Source: Prorocentrum cordatum (lineage: Eukaryota > Sar > Dinophyceae > Prorocentrales > Prorocentraceae). Taken from it: 64,000 nt of DNA. The stretch is taken from contig CAUYUJ010000703.1 of NCBI GenBank assembly GCA_963575745.1, positions 241,001 through 305,000 of the forward strand, read 5' to 3'. Of the stretch, positions 31,560 to 42,248 are shown in pieces. Below the pieces are notes generated by a model. That model saw only the letters and a list, made by a program, of their open reading frames with translations, was not told the origin of the DNA and made no database searches. Numbering within the stretch: the stretch's first letter is position 1; every line of letters begins with the position of its first letter. The position numbers and the translations under genes were made by a program.

Positions 31560-32857
31560 CCCCTATTCCAGCACGAGCTTTCATCGCCCGAAGGGCGCGT
31601 CGAATGTCGTCTACAGTGACAGGGTCGAGTGATTAATTAGCCCCGGCGTGGATGATGCCGCAGAGCTCCTACACCATGGTCAGCGACATATCCTGAGCCG
31701 AAATCCATGGGCTGTGCAACTACTTGGAGGCACTCTGCTCAACAATATCACGAGGATGAACAATTGTCACGCCTTCGGCCTCGACCGTGCCAGACCGATC
31801 TGGTTGGTCCTTGGGAGCATTGAACAAGGCCCCTGAGCATCCGTTTTGAGCAACCACTGTTTGACATCGGATAATGATGAAGCTATTTCGCGCGACCTGG
31901 CACGGCCAGCGATGCGCGTGGCCTCCCGCGTAAACCCTTCTGCATGAACATGGTTCAAGTTCTCCAAACTCCGCAATCGTTCAAACCGTTGTTCCCATGA
32001 CAAAGCGCCGCCATGTGAAATGACCAAGTTCTGGACGCCGTCAGGGTAGTGCCCGGCTAGCTTTGTACCTGGGAGAGCTAGAGAGGATACTTGGGCCGCC
32101 CCATCGCCACGAGAACGGTGCCTGGTGAGCTCGCTGAGGGCGGCCGCAACGTGGCCCCACACGTTGGCAGTGGCGCCCTGGAAGGGCATGTCCTGATAAT
32201 GGGCGCTCTGCGGCACTCGATGCGCCGCCATGGTGGGTCCTGTCGCACGTGATGGGCGACGTGCACCCGTCGTCGGTGAACTGTCTTGCTCACCAAGCAC
32301 TGTCTCAAGTGCCTCCATCCACGCGGCACAAGCGCCGCTGACTGGCAGCGCGAACTGGCGGCCCACACGACAGGACATGGACTGTTGAACGGGTTTCCAG
32401 ACCTGGTCAAGGGAATGGATCTAGAAGCCCGAACGGGCTCGAGCCAAAAGCCAACGGTCGGGGTCGAGGGCAGAGGCAGGGGCGCCATCAGCGGAGGGCG
32501 GGGCGGCAGGGGGAGGCCCGCAGCGGGGAGTGAGATCTATAACGGCCTCACCTCAAGGGGGCCGGCTCTCGCCGGGGGGGCGGAGGGGTGGTCGCGTCGT
32601 TGGTATCTGACGAATTCCTCGAAGCCTGAAGAAATTCCAGCAGATGGTCTGCCCAACCGGATGGGAGGGCAGAGGCAGAGGACGAGGGGGGAACAATAAA
32701 GTCGGGCTCGTCAGCGCACGGATCGACTTCGTCGCCCCAGCATCAGAAGTGACCGCCGCCCCCTGACTGAGGAGAGTCCGAAACAGGGTCGCGGACCCTG
32801 GGAACAGAGCTGGCCTGAGGATCGCCTGGGGTGGAGCCTTCGGGCTTAGCAACTAAA

Positions 32858-33640
32858 TCACCAAAGAGAGCGTGGGTGCGCTCGATCTTTTCGTCCCGAG
32901 CGACGCTTCTGGCCCTGGGGCGGCCGGCCTCGGGCTCTGGGGGCCCGACAAAACGCATGGGGATCTGCGGAGACCGAGCGATGATCCGCGCGCCTGCACC
33001 CCGCAACTGAAGAAGTGCAGCACAGCGAGGATGCCACGGCGCATCCTCGATGGCACGCAAGCCAACAATATGGGGTATCAGATACAGACGCGACGGCAAA
33101 ATCGATGCGGGGGGCCCCTTCGGACCCCCCGCAGGCGAGCTGCATGGGGACCTGCGGCGCAAGCGCCCCGAGCCGCAAGACGAACCCGATGCGCTGGAGC
33201 TCGACGGGGGAGAAGTTGAAACCGCCCAAGACGATCCAGGGCAACTGAAGGGCTTGGAGCAAGGATCCGAAGTGGGCGAATCGAGCGAGATTCTGACCTC
33301 CGAATCCAGCCCCGCATCAACTGTGGAAAGTGCCAATGGCAACACTAAAGCCCTGCAGCTGAATCGCAACGGGTAGAGACCCGCCCAGCACAGACTGACC
33401 CGATGCGCGGTGCACCACGAACTTGCCGTTCACAAGAGGATGGGCTGCCCGCGGCCCTCGGCGAGAAAACATCCCGCCCCCTTCGCTCGCGTTCGCCCGC
33501 CTCGGTGCCGCGAGACACTGTCGGCAAGTCGGGCGGGCCCTGTCGGCGAAGCACTCGAGGGAATATTGGCGAGCTCTCTCTCTGACCACTTCGAGGTTTA
33601 AGACGATGTAGCGCGAGTCTCGCAGAGGGTGAAGCACTGA
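32858..33640 (-). pseudogene. Retroelement APE-type endonuclease relic
   Basis: VNGKFVVHRASGQSVLGG and FSVAIGTFHS (about 33440-33320) give the N-terminal half. After a frame change LPWIVLGGFNFSPVELQRI (about 33245-33190) follows, where the family has GDFN, then PRIDFAVAS (about 33115-33090). HPRCAALLQLRGAG is found in the next frame near 33020, where the family has a SDH/HR.v.L block. The Asp of GDFN is replaced by Gly, and two shifts break the frame, so it would be inactive. Confidence 0.5.
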
Positions 33641-34347
33641 AAGATAAGAGAACTGTGCTGGCTAGCGGCTAACTTGGCAATGTGGCCCCATGACTTGTTG
33701 CCACGCACTGCGACGTTGCTGAACAAATATGAGCAATGTCGCGCGACGCGCCGCCGCCATCTGAAACCGCGTCAGCAGAGGCCCCAGCAGGCAGCTGAGC
33801 TCCAGCACCTTGCGGGCCGTCGCCAGCGCTGGCCCGCCCGAAACTTGCAGCGGTAGCTGTGGGGTAGACGCGCTTGAAATGCTGCGCCCTGCCGATGCTT
33901 CTTCAGACTGAGGCAGCTGCGCCCCGTCATCCAGAGTGCCCTGGCCAGCCCCAGCCAGCGAGGGGAAAGCACGCGCTGAACTAGAACTGAGGAGCGCAGA
34001 CGTCGCTGAGCCACAGGATGTGGACATTGGCGGGGATGAGGAGCCTGAGGCCCCCTGTGCTGCTCCAGCAGCAGACGGGGCTGCCGGAGCGCGCGCCCGT
34101 CGCGCGGTGGCCCCCGAAGGCTTGGGGGGGGCTACCAGCCCCTTGCCTTGGGCCTTCGCTGCCGCCTCCGCAGCCTGCCTCGCCGACGCCGCCTCGGCCG
34201 CTGCTGCTGCCGCCTTGGCCTCTCGGACGCGCTGAATCTCCGCGTCGAGCTCGGCCGGGGCGACGCAGGGATCCTCCGCCAGCGCTGCAGGCCCTCCATC
34301 TCGGCCTTCCACGCCTGGACATGCTCGCCTCGCTCGCCGATGAGCGA

Positions 34348-34728
34348 TTAGGGCTTCAGCAGTTCCTGCTCTAACTGTAACTGCAGGAGCTCCTCCTTCT
34401 CCTTGGGCTCGCACTCGTACTCTCCCTTGTGCAACTGGTCGAAGAACCCAATGCACCGCTTGAGATCGAAGATTTTGGCGGGCTCGTCCTGCTTGACTGG
34501 CTCTGCCTGGGAGGGAGCAGCGAGGCCAGCCTCCGCTGCGAGAGCACGTGCATCGACGCGCCTGGCGAGCTCCGCTTCGGCCAGCTGCTTGACAGCAAGC
34601 TCCTCGCGCTCCTGGGCTTTGGCAACCTGCTCCTGCGCCCGTCGCACAGCGGCGGTGTCTTGATCGTGGCGCTGGTTGGCTTCCTCCCAAGCTGACTCAG
34701 CCCGCCAGTGGGCTTCGCCTGCCGACAC
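34348..34728 (-). pseudogene. Retroelement coiled-coil segment
   Basis: This 126-residue frame is rich in Glu, Gln, Ala and Arg in heptad-like order (AAVRRAQEQVAKAQEREEL, AVKQLAEAELARRVDARAL). It then has IFDLKRCIGFFDQLHKGEYE and a second helix KEKEELLQLQLEQELL. It looks like an ORF1-type oligomerisation helix. The continuation (about 34340-33660) is Ala/Ser/Pro-rich and contains another helix-like stretch in a different frame. Confidence 0.45.
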
Positions 34729-34761
34729 CGCGGGCGCAGCAACTGTCGCCTGCCGTCGCTG

Positions 34762-35136
34762 TTACTCCGCCTGCAGCGCGGCCTGGAGGAGCGGGTCGGT
34801 GGTGACCATGATGGCCTGCCTGAGGATGTCCGTGCTGTCTGCCTTGCCAGTGAAACTCAGCGCGAGCGTGGGCTGGTCCTTGTGCTTGCTGTTGCCCTTG
34901 CCCGTGCCGTTGCCGTCCTTACCCCGATGTAATCGAAGCTGCTTGCCGCACTTGCACCATCGATCACGCTGGAGCAAGAGAGAATTCCATTCACATGCGC
35001 CGCAGTGACTACACTTCGTGTATAGGTCCTGCTGGCTGCTGCGTCCACCATCCTTGGGCATGGCTGGAGCCGAACTCCGGTGGCGTCGTCGTAGCAGAAC
35101 GACCAGGCGCCAGCGCCGCAGGCTGTCGCGAGCCAC
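34762..35136 (-). pseudogene. Retroelement N-terminal zinc-ribbon ORF
   Basis: A 124-residue frame with KCSHCGACEWN and RDRWCKCGKQL (two CxxC pairs about 16 residues apart), followed by a basic GKDGNGTGKGNSKHKD stretch and an amphipathic end (DPLLQAALQAE). Its stop at 34762 is close to the start of the coiled-coil frame at 34728, so the two could be one ORF1-like product split by a stop. A nucleic-acid-binding role is inferred. Confidence 0.45.
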
Positions 35137-35284
35137 TGCCCGCTGCTTGCGCGCACAGCGGTGCCACGCGGGCGAGCGCCACCGTGGCCGCGCGCCCGTC
35201 CCGCTGTCGCCCCCTCGGGGTTGGGGGCTGAGGTGTGCGGGTGGCCGAAAAGAAAAGGGGGGGGTCTACCGCGCTGCTCAACAA

Positions 35285-35920
35285 CCTGTAAGAGGAGGAA
35301 GGGGAGGAGGAGGAGGAGGAGGAGGAGGAGGAGGAGGATGTATAGGAGAGAGGGGCGGACGAGAAGGATGAGGATAATATGTAGTATGATATGACGATGA
35401 ATGCTGATGCTGAGCTGATGCTTGTGCTGAATGCTGGTGATGCTTATGATAATGATAATGTTGATGGTGATGGTGATGGTGATTGGTTGATATGATGATC
35501 ATGATGATATGAGTATGAGGAATGATGATGATGATGATTGATAGATGAAGCTGAAGATGATATGATGATGAAGATGATGATGATGATATGAAGAGAAGAG
35601 AGGAGGAGGAGGAAGGAGGAGTAGAGGAGGAGGAGGAGGCGGAGGAAGGAGGAGTAGGAGGAGGAGAGAAGAGAAGGAGGGAGAAGGAGGAGGATGAGAG
35701 GCAGGAGAGGAGGAGAAGGAGAAGGAGGAGGCGGAGCAGAGGAGGAGGAGGCGAAGAGGGGTAGGAGAGGAGGGAGGAGGAGGAGGAGGAGGAGTAGGAG
35801 GAGGTGGTGAAGGTGAAGGAGAGGAAGAGGAGGAGATGAGGTAGATGTAGTCGATCTTCGTCTAGAGGAGGCGGATGAGGGTAGGAGTCGGCTCAGTGCG
35901 TCGTCGTCGTCTTCTCTGCT
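35285..35920. repeat. (AGG)n, (GAT)n and purine-rich tract cluster
   Basis: 35285-35340 is a GGA run. 35395-35595 is made of GATGATGAT, GCTGATG and TGATGGTG words. 35595-35860 is GGAGGAGG with AGAGAAG inserts. Minus-strand frames read as His or Ser runs and are spurious. Confidence 0.9.
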
Positions 35921-35984
35921 AGCGTCTCGTCGTATCATTCGCCTTTAACCTGCCCATTAGGCTGGCGGCGTTCTCTTACTGCTG

Positions 35985-36240
35985 CTGCTTCTTCTTCTGT
36001 GTGCTTTGTCTGCGTCGCTTTTTTCTTCTTCTGCCTCTCTTCTTCTTTCTTCTGCTTTCTTCTTCTCTGTCGTCTTCTCTTCTCTATCGCCGTCTTCTGT
36101 CTCTCTTTCTTCTTCGGTTCCTATTCTTTTTCTTGTGTCTGCGGCTTCTCGTGCCGCCGGAGTTCGTGCTTCTCCCTTATTTCTGGCTTTTCTTCTTCTT
36201 CTTTCTTTCTTACGTTCTGTCTCTTGCTTCTCCCCGCGCC
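35985..36240. repeat. TTCTTC/TCTG pyrimidine-rich tract
   Basis: Mostly TTCT, CTTC and CGTC words over 250 bp. It yields Phe/Leu/Ser-rich frames on plus and Lys/Glu/Arg-rich frames on minus, without other coding signs. Confidence 0.75.
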
Positions 36241-36529
36241 TTACACCCAGGCACAGCGCGTGCCCTAGCCGCCCGCGGTCTCCCCCCGACCCACCCTCTG
36301 TGTGGCTGCCTATTCTCGGGTGCCTACTTCGCTTGCCGTGGCATCCCCATGCTTGCCTCGAACGCAGCGGGATCGCTCCGACGCCGCAGGCCGAACCGTT
36401 TTTTTCTTCAATCTGGGAAGGCTTCCTCGACTTCGGCCCCCGCGGGGATCGCTTGCGGGCCTTGGGGCAAGAATGGGACCACATCAGATCGGAGGATGCC
36501 CGGGTCGTCGTTGATGCTCGTCGTCCTCC

Positions 36530-36665
36530 TCACCCTCTTCCGCCTCCGCTGCACTCTCCTTCTCCTCCCCCTCCTCCAACCTCCTCCTCCTCCTCCTCCT
36601 CCTCCTCCTCCTCCTCCTCCTCCTGCTCCCCCTCCTTGCTCTTCCTCCTCCTCCTCCTCCTCCTG
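36530..36665. repeat. (CTC)n microsatellite
   Basis: About 40 imperfect CTC triplets. Confidence 0.9.
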
Positions 36666-36684
36666 CCCTCACCTCCCCTCGTCG

Positions 36685-36740
36685 TTGGAAAAATCACGAC
36701 GGACGGTTTTGCGTAATTTTCGGCTCGGGGGGCTCTCGCT
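36685..36740 (+). mobile_element. F1 left-part fragment
   Basis: AAATCACGACGGACGGTTTT, GCGTAATTTTCGGC and a G-run match the left third of F1. The copy is cut short just before the F3 element. Confidence 0.4.
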
Positions 36741-36794
36741 GGACCGGACCGCTTCCCCATCTCGATCGGATATCTTTTGGACGGTCGGGGGGCC

Positions 36795-37000
36795 CCGTGC
36801 GAGATCAGCCAGCATCAAATCGGGAAATCGGATCGGATCGGGCTGGATCGGTACGGACTCGAAATCGAATCGGATCGACTGCGCCCGGATGCGCAGCAGT
36901 CGGGCCGCACCGGATTGCTGGGACATCGAAATCGAATCGGATCGACCTGGCCGAAATCGGTATCGAATCGGATCGATCGGATCGAATGTGCCCTGCTGCG
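36795..37000. mobile_element. F3 GATCGG-rich element, copy 1
   Basis: Dense with GAATCGGATCG and GATCGATCGG. It shares with 44740-44950 the word TCGAAATCGAATCGGATCG, then CTGCGCC, and later GATCGATCGGATC before CCCTGC. It has no ORF. F1-like text lies on both sides. Confidence 0.6.
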
Positions 37001-37616
37001 AGGGCCTCAAGAGGCCGGAAATTGCCAAACAACCGTCCGCCTCGTTTTTCCCACGGCGAGTTGAAGGGTGAGGCGTGGGGGAACCGGGCGCGCGCCTTCG
37101 CCGCTGCGGAGGGCGACAGCTCGGCCAAGGCCGCTGGGTCCAGCTCAGCGGCGGCGAGGCGCGCCAACGCCTTCCGACGGGCCCTGCTTCTGCAACTGCT
37201 CCCTCCTGCACCTCTCTCTGCGCACCATCCCCATCATCTTCCCGCTCCTCGTCCAAATCCTGCTCTCGCTCCCGTGCCTGCTCTTCTCTCCCTCTCTCTC
37301 TTTCTCCCTGTGTTTCCCTGCGTTTGCGTCGGACAAAAGAGGGGGGGGGGGAGCGATAGGGAAAAAGGGGCTCGCGGAATCTGCTGCATGCAGCTGGCTT
37401 GGGCCCGGGCCGCCAGGCGCCCTTCTCGAAAGCCGTGGGCGACCACGGCGCCGAGAAGCGCTGGGAAAGTCGGCCACGCGAGAGCTGGCTCGCAAACTCC
37501 CCCGAGCGTGGTGGACCAGAACCGGCGGCGCGGGAGGAAAATTCACGAAAATAGTAAAAACATAATCCGGGGGCGATTTTCCTCCAGTGTTTGTTTGTAA
37601 CTATTTTTTTGCTTTT

Positions 37617-37880
37617 CGCCCAAAATCCGCCTGTAGGAGGGCATGCCCGACCTAAAGATAGGGGGACGAACAATGATATCACCATAACCACTCCTTGGCG
37701 GCGGCTCCGGCGCCGCTCCTGGCGCACTCCGCGCGCCAGGGAGGGGAGCCCAGCGCCGATCTGAGAAATCCGCGCGGAGCTCCGAGTTTTTCTATGTATG
37801 GAATTGCTCGTCGCCCTTGTGTTAGGTCGGGCGTGTCCTCCTAGAGGCGAAATTTGGACGAACAAAAAAGCAAACAATGC
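37617..37880. mobile_element. F5 inverted pair enclosing an F2 copy
   Basis: CGCCCAAAATCCGCCTGTAG, GAGGGCATGCCCGACCTAA at 37617-37655 is matched in inverted orientation by TTAGGTCGGGCGTGTCCTCC and TAGAGGCGAAATTTGG at 37824-37860. The roughly 260-bp unit therefore has inverted F5 ends with an F2 copy inside. Either two F5 copies flank an F2 insertion, or this is one larger foldback element. Confidence 0.55.
37694..37800 (+). mobile_element. F2 inverted-repeat element, 5'-truncated
   Basis: It keeps the GGCGGCGGCTCCGGCGCCGC core, GCGCGCCAGGGAGGGGAGCC, and the right inverted repeat (GATCTGAGAAATCCGCGCGG, then AGCTCC). The left inverted repeat is absent. Confidence 0.6.
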
Positions 37881-38689
37881 TCAAACGGTGTTCTCCGATT
37901 TCGTGTTGTTTAATATGTTTCCCTCGCTTTTTCCTTGTCCCGCCTTTGCTGCAAGACGACACCGAAACGACAACGATCCGCGAAATCGCACATAACTCCG
38001 TGCAGGTCGAAGCCTGCCGTGACGTCCGTGGATCGGGTTGGGTGCCCACTCGATGGTGGCAGTCGGGCGTTGCTGAACGCGGGGGCGATCGGTTGGGAGG
38101 TGGAGAAACGTGCACCTTTCGTGCCCCTGTTGGGCTCCAGGGGCCCCTTAGGGCACGAGAGGTGCACATTCCCCCCCCCATCCCCATTTCATCGCCCCCC
38201 ACCCCCTTACGCAACACCCGAGGCAATCCTGGAACTTGACCTCCGGTTTCGGCCCCCCGCCCCCTTCGGACTCGCCACTCTGGGGGTGCACGCCTCGAAA
38301 CGGGGATCTCGACGTGCTCGGCGCCGGCTTTCATTTGGTTTCCTCCTCGCACCCCTCGCGCTCCCCCTTTCTCATGGTGTCTCTCCGTCCAATGCTCGTT
38401 CGGGGCTTGGGTGTATAGACGGAAGCGCCGGCTGCTTGTAGAGCGGCGCGACAGACAAACAAGCCCATGCCCTGGCAATCGCCACGCCATGCCCGCTTTC
38501 TCTCTCTCTCTCTCTTTCTCTCTCTTCCTCCTCCTCCTCCTCTTTCTTCACTCCTTCTATTCGTAGATGACGCCTCCCTTTCTCACCCCGAGGCTGGTCG
38601 AGAGGGCGGGCCAGGCGTTTTAACTGAGATTCCTTACCATTTATGAACTTGAAACTTAAATTTCGGCAACAATTTCACGGATGGATGGC

Positions 38690-39165
38690 GCTCCGTTTTC
38701 ACAATGTGGCTCTCACCTGTCCGCCGCGCACATTCGTTGCAAACATTTTCAAAAGCTGAGGGCGGGTGGTTTTCATCATGTGATTCTCGCCGTAGCGCCG
38801 CGCACATTCGTTTGAACACATTCCAAAATGTTTCACGAGTTGAGAACGTTTCCTTTTCAAACTGTGGTTTTCGCCTTAGCGCCGCGCGCAGTCGTTTAAA
38901 CAAATGGCACGATTTCATTCATTGAAGGCGGGTGGTTTTCAAAATCTGGCTCTCGCCCCAGCGCCGCGCAATATCGTTTAAACAAAATGCCAGAGCTTGG
39001 CGGATTGAGGGCTGATGGGTTTTCAAAATCAGACTCTCGCCTGAGCGCCGCGCACAATCGTTCTGAACATTTGCAAAAGGTTTCATGGGTCGAGAACGGT
39101 TCCTTATCAAAATGTGGCTCTTGCCTCCGCGCCGCGCTCATTCGTTTTAATCGTTTGCAAGAGTT
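38690..39165. repeat. 74-85-bp tandem repeat, six units
   Basis: GCCGCGC recurs at 38723, 38797, 38881, 38963, 39046 and 39131. Each lies after TTTTCAAAATGTGGCTCTCG-type text and before CA.TCGTTT.AA.A. Spacing is 74-85 bp. Confidence 0.9.
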
Positions 39166-39342
39166 TCAAGGATTCCCCCGGTTGACTTACCAGAAACTGT
39201 GTTGTGGACCGGTTCAGGATTGTCAGGGCGCAACAATTCTGTTGATCCGCGGTGTTGAAGTCCCAGGACTGGTGTTCTGGCGCGATTCAGGATCGGCAAG
39301 GCGCAACAGTCAAGTTGATTCGTGGCGTTGGAGTTCCGAGCG

Positions 39343-39750
39343 GTGTTTTGGCACGTTTCAGGATGCTCAGACGGTTGTCTCCCAATGGGACATTCCCTCA
39401 GCGGAAATGAATTCTTGTGGGGGCCTATGAAGAAGGAGTTTGGAGGAATGCTCATTCTCACATTATTTATGAAACTTGGGTTCACAATGCTCCTCTTCCT
39501 CCTCCTCCTCCTCCTCCTCGAGTTGTGGCGCGGAGAACCCGGCAACTATGTGTTGGCACGTTTCAGGATCCAAACGGTTGTCTCCCAACGGCAACCTTCC
39601 CTCAGTGGAAGTGACCCCCTGTAGGGGTCTAGAAAGAGGCAGCTTGAAAGTGGGTTTATTCCGACATCGTTGGTGAGTCGTGGGTCTTCAATCGTCCCCC
39701 TCCTCTTCTTCCTCCTCCTCCTCCTCCTCCTCCTCTTGTCTTGGGCATGC
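39343..39750. repeat. About 200-bp direct duplication
   Basis: TTGGCACGTTTCAGGAT, ACGGTTGTCTCCCAA, TTCCCTCAG.GGAA and a (TCC)n run occur in the same order at 39345-39520 and 39552-39740. A third, more diverged copy of the left part may lie at 39200-39300. Confidence 0.8.
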
Positions 39751-40196
39751 TGTAGGGCCTCATGGACCCGAACGGTCAGCCAGGCCGCGGCGGCGCGGAC
39801 ACAGGACAGGCTCACGGGATCGCGGCATAGGGATGTCGGCAACGTTAGATGGGATGCATGGCATGATGGAGGTCAGAGCGGAGCGAGTGCCCGTGCAACC
39901 GGCAATGCCAGCGGCTCGAGGGGTGGCGGGAGGCCTGGGAGGTCTCTTAGGCGAGGGGCAGAAACCCATGGGGGGGTACCTCCGTTAGGGAGGGAGGCTG
40001 GGGAGCCAGCTGGCACGCTGTCCCGTGCCCGGTCACGCTAAGGAACCGAACCCCATACACCGACGCCCTTTCGGGCCCCGCACTTAAACTCGCACAGGAA
40101 AGCGGATCCTGGTGCATACATGTTTCGTTGCTTGCCTGGGAGAGTGGGGAACAAGTATACACCACACCACACCGACGTCACCCCCACCGTCAAAAA

Positions 40197-40197
40197 G

Positions 40198-40246
<49 letters not shown>

Positions 40247-40266
40247 AAAGAAAAAAAAAAAAACAA

Positions 40267-40299
<33 letters not shown>

Positions 40300-40371
40300 A
40301 AAGAAAAAAAAAAAAAATAAAAAAAAAAAAAAAGAACAAAAAAAAAAAAAAAAAAAAAAGAAAATAAAAAA

Positions 40372-40403
<32 letters not shown>

Positions 40404-40462
40404 AAAAAAAAAAAAAAACAAAAAAAAAAAAAAAAAGATAAAAAAAAAAAAAGAAAAAAAAA
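40197..40462. repeat. 265-bp poly(A)-rich tract
   Basis: Over 90% A with single G, T or C interruptions (AAAG, AATAAAA, AACAAA). The left neighbour is ACCGTCAAAAAGA and the right is CCAACATCCG. It encodes only the Phe-rich minus frame. It is far longer than a usual retroposon tail. Confidence 0.95.
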
Positions 40463-40683
40463 CCAACATCCGTCCCCGACCATACCCCCAGCCCGCCACT
40501 GGTAAGTACACGTTTTCACACCACATGCGTTTCGACATTGGCAAAGTTGGGGGTGGAAGGGAGGGTGGTCTGGCTCCAGGACCTCTGCAAATACGCGACT
40601 GTTGCAACCGTGTCGTTTCTATGGGGTAGACTCCGCCAGCTCGTACCAGGCGCCCAAAAACCAGCCAGGGATCCACATCCATG

Positions 40684-40702
40684 AGGGGGGGGGGGGGGGG
40701 GG
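40684..40702. repeat. G homopolymer, about 19
   Basis: A G run following ATCCATGAG. Confidence 0.95.
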
Positions 40703-40984
40703 GTGCGAGGGCCCGCGCCGATCGGCAAAACGCTGAATAAAGAACGATCACACATGTATATGCTCCAGGTTCTGACAAATATGAAGGGGTTCAGGGACAC
40801 ACAAATACATACACACACATACACATATTCCAAATATGTTCTCTTCTATTTGTTGGATTTTCGTCTCCCCCCCCGCTTCCCATATTTTCCAATGCTTCCC
40901 TGGGGATCGACGATTCATTGCGTCTGTGTGTTTTTCCCTCTATTGAAGAGAGCCCGGCCGCGCGAACGAGAGAAGGGAAAGGGT

Positions 40985-41335
40985 GTCGCGGAGACGTAAG
41001 CCTCGGCTCCCCCTCCCTCCCTCCCTCCCTCCCTCCCTACCTCACTCCCTCCCTCCCTCCCTCCCTCCCATCCACCTCCTACTACAGCTCCTCCTCCTCA
41101 CCTCCTCCCCCTCCTCCTCCCCTCCACCTCCTCCTCCCTCCCTCCCTCCCACCCTCCCTCCCTCCCATCCTCCTCATCCTCCTCCCCTCCTTCTCCTCCT
41201 CCCCCTCCTCCTCCACCACCTCCTCCTCCCTCTCCGCCTCCTCCTCCTCCTCCTCCTCCCCTCTCCTCTCCTCCTCCCCCTCCTCCTCCTCCTCCTCCTC
41301 CTCCTCCTCCTCCTCCTCCTCCTCCTCGAAGACGT
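40985..41335. repeat. (CCCT)n and (CTC)n pyrimidine tract
   Basis: Starts as CCCTCCCTCCCT, passes to CTCCTC triplets, and ends with about 17 CTC units before GAAGACGTAAG. All C/T for 350 bp. Confidence 0.95.
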
Positions 41336-41885
41336 AAGTCTCGTGTTCGGCTCACTCGGGTTGACCTCAAAGGGCCGTCAGGAAACCGACGAGAATCGAC
41401 CTGAAAATCGGCGCGAAATCCGCTACAAACATCCTACGGAAACTCACAAAACTCTGGACGGGCCCGCCAAAAAGCATCGGCCAACCTGGGTTCCAGCGAA
41501 CTCGAGTCTTACATTTTCCCGACAAGAACCGGAGGTGAGCACAAGGGGGTAGGGAGAGGAGGAAGCCTTCTTAGAAGGAGGCTGATCCTCAGAAGGCGCG
41601 GGTCCTGCATCTACAGATAAGGCCCGAGGTTTCGAATAATCAGCCTCCGTCAAAGAAGCTTGCCCCCTCTCCACCTATCCCCTTGTGGGCGTGGCCGAAA
41701 GAAGGAACGCTACAGCAGGGAATGGAGGGCGGTATCGCTTTAGGGTCTTCGCTCGGCTCTTTGGCAGTCGGTCGGGACGCTTGGGGCACCCTGGGAGACA
41801 ATCTTCGCGAGGCACAGGCGCTGGAAAGCATCCCGAAGCTGCATAATCCCTCGAATACCTGCGCAAACATCCGAAATCTTGAACA

Positions 41886-42045
41886 CCCAGAACTCCGACG
41901 TTGTTTTTGTTACAACGTCGACCTCCAGAGGTCTGGACCCCGTCCCTGGAACTGGTTTATCATCCTGAAGCTTGTTTGACGGTCCTGGGGCCCAATCAGA
42001 AATCCGTTCGTCCTCGTGTTCTCACCGCGAGAGGAAGTGAGGGAA
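41886..42045 (-). mobile_element. F1 inverted-repeat element, diverged copy
   Basis: CCCAGAACTCCGACGTTG, AACGTCGACCTCCAGAGGTC, TCATCCTGAAGC and TTTGACGGTCCTGGGGCCC match the F1 minus orientation; the right end is eroded. It lies about 40 bp left of an F2 copy. Confidence 0.5.
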
Positions 42046-42082
42046 CCTCGAACTTCGAGCCTGGCGGAGCGGTAGAAGAATA

Positions 42083-42248
42083 GGCATCAACATGCGCCTT
42101 CGGAACTCCGCACGGAGTTCTTGGATCGGCGCTGGATCCCTCCCCTGGCGCACGGAGCGCGCCAGGGGCGGCGCCAGAGACGCCGCCAGAAGGGCCCAGC
42201 GCAGATCCAAGAGATCCGCGCGGAACTCCAACAACGCATTTTCATGCC
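42083..42248. mobile_element. F2 inverted-repeat element, full-length copy
   Basis: Left GGCATCAACATGCG...GGAACTCCGCACGGAGTTCT and right AGAGATCCGCGCGGAACTCC...CATTTTCATGCC are inverted repeats. The inner GATCGGCGCTGG and CCCAGCGCAGATCC also pair. 166 bp, no ORF. Confidence 0.65.

Larger units (their letters stand above)
28900..35140 (-). mobile_element. Near full-length decayed non-LTR retroelement
   Basis: Read on the minus strand from about 35140 down, the parts appear in a coherent order: zinc-ribbon N-terminus, coiled coil, Ala/Ser-rich linker, APE-type endonuclease, linker, reverse transcriptase, then a C-terminal CxxC...H...C segment near 30100. Length is about 6.2 kb. Frames change many times, so it is dead. 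The order matches the other retroelement fragments in the window (1-2979 and 47390-48420), so these may belong to related families. The 3' limit is uncertain; 28900 is where the last protein-like text fades. The sub-domains are listed separately. Confidence 0.6.

Noticed and set aside
40038-40778. 246-residue Phe-rich minus-strand frame resembling a membrane protein
   Set aside because: It is the translation of the poly(A) tract.
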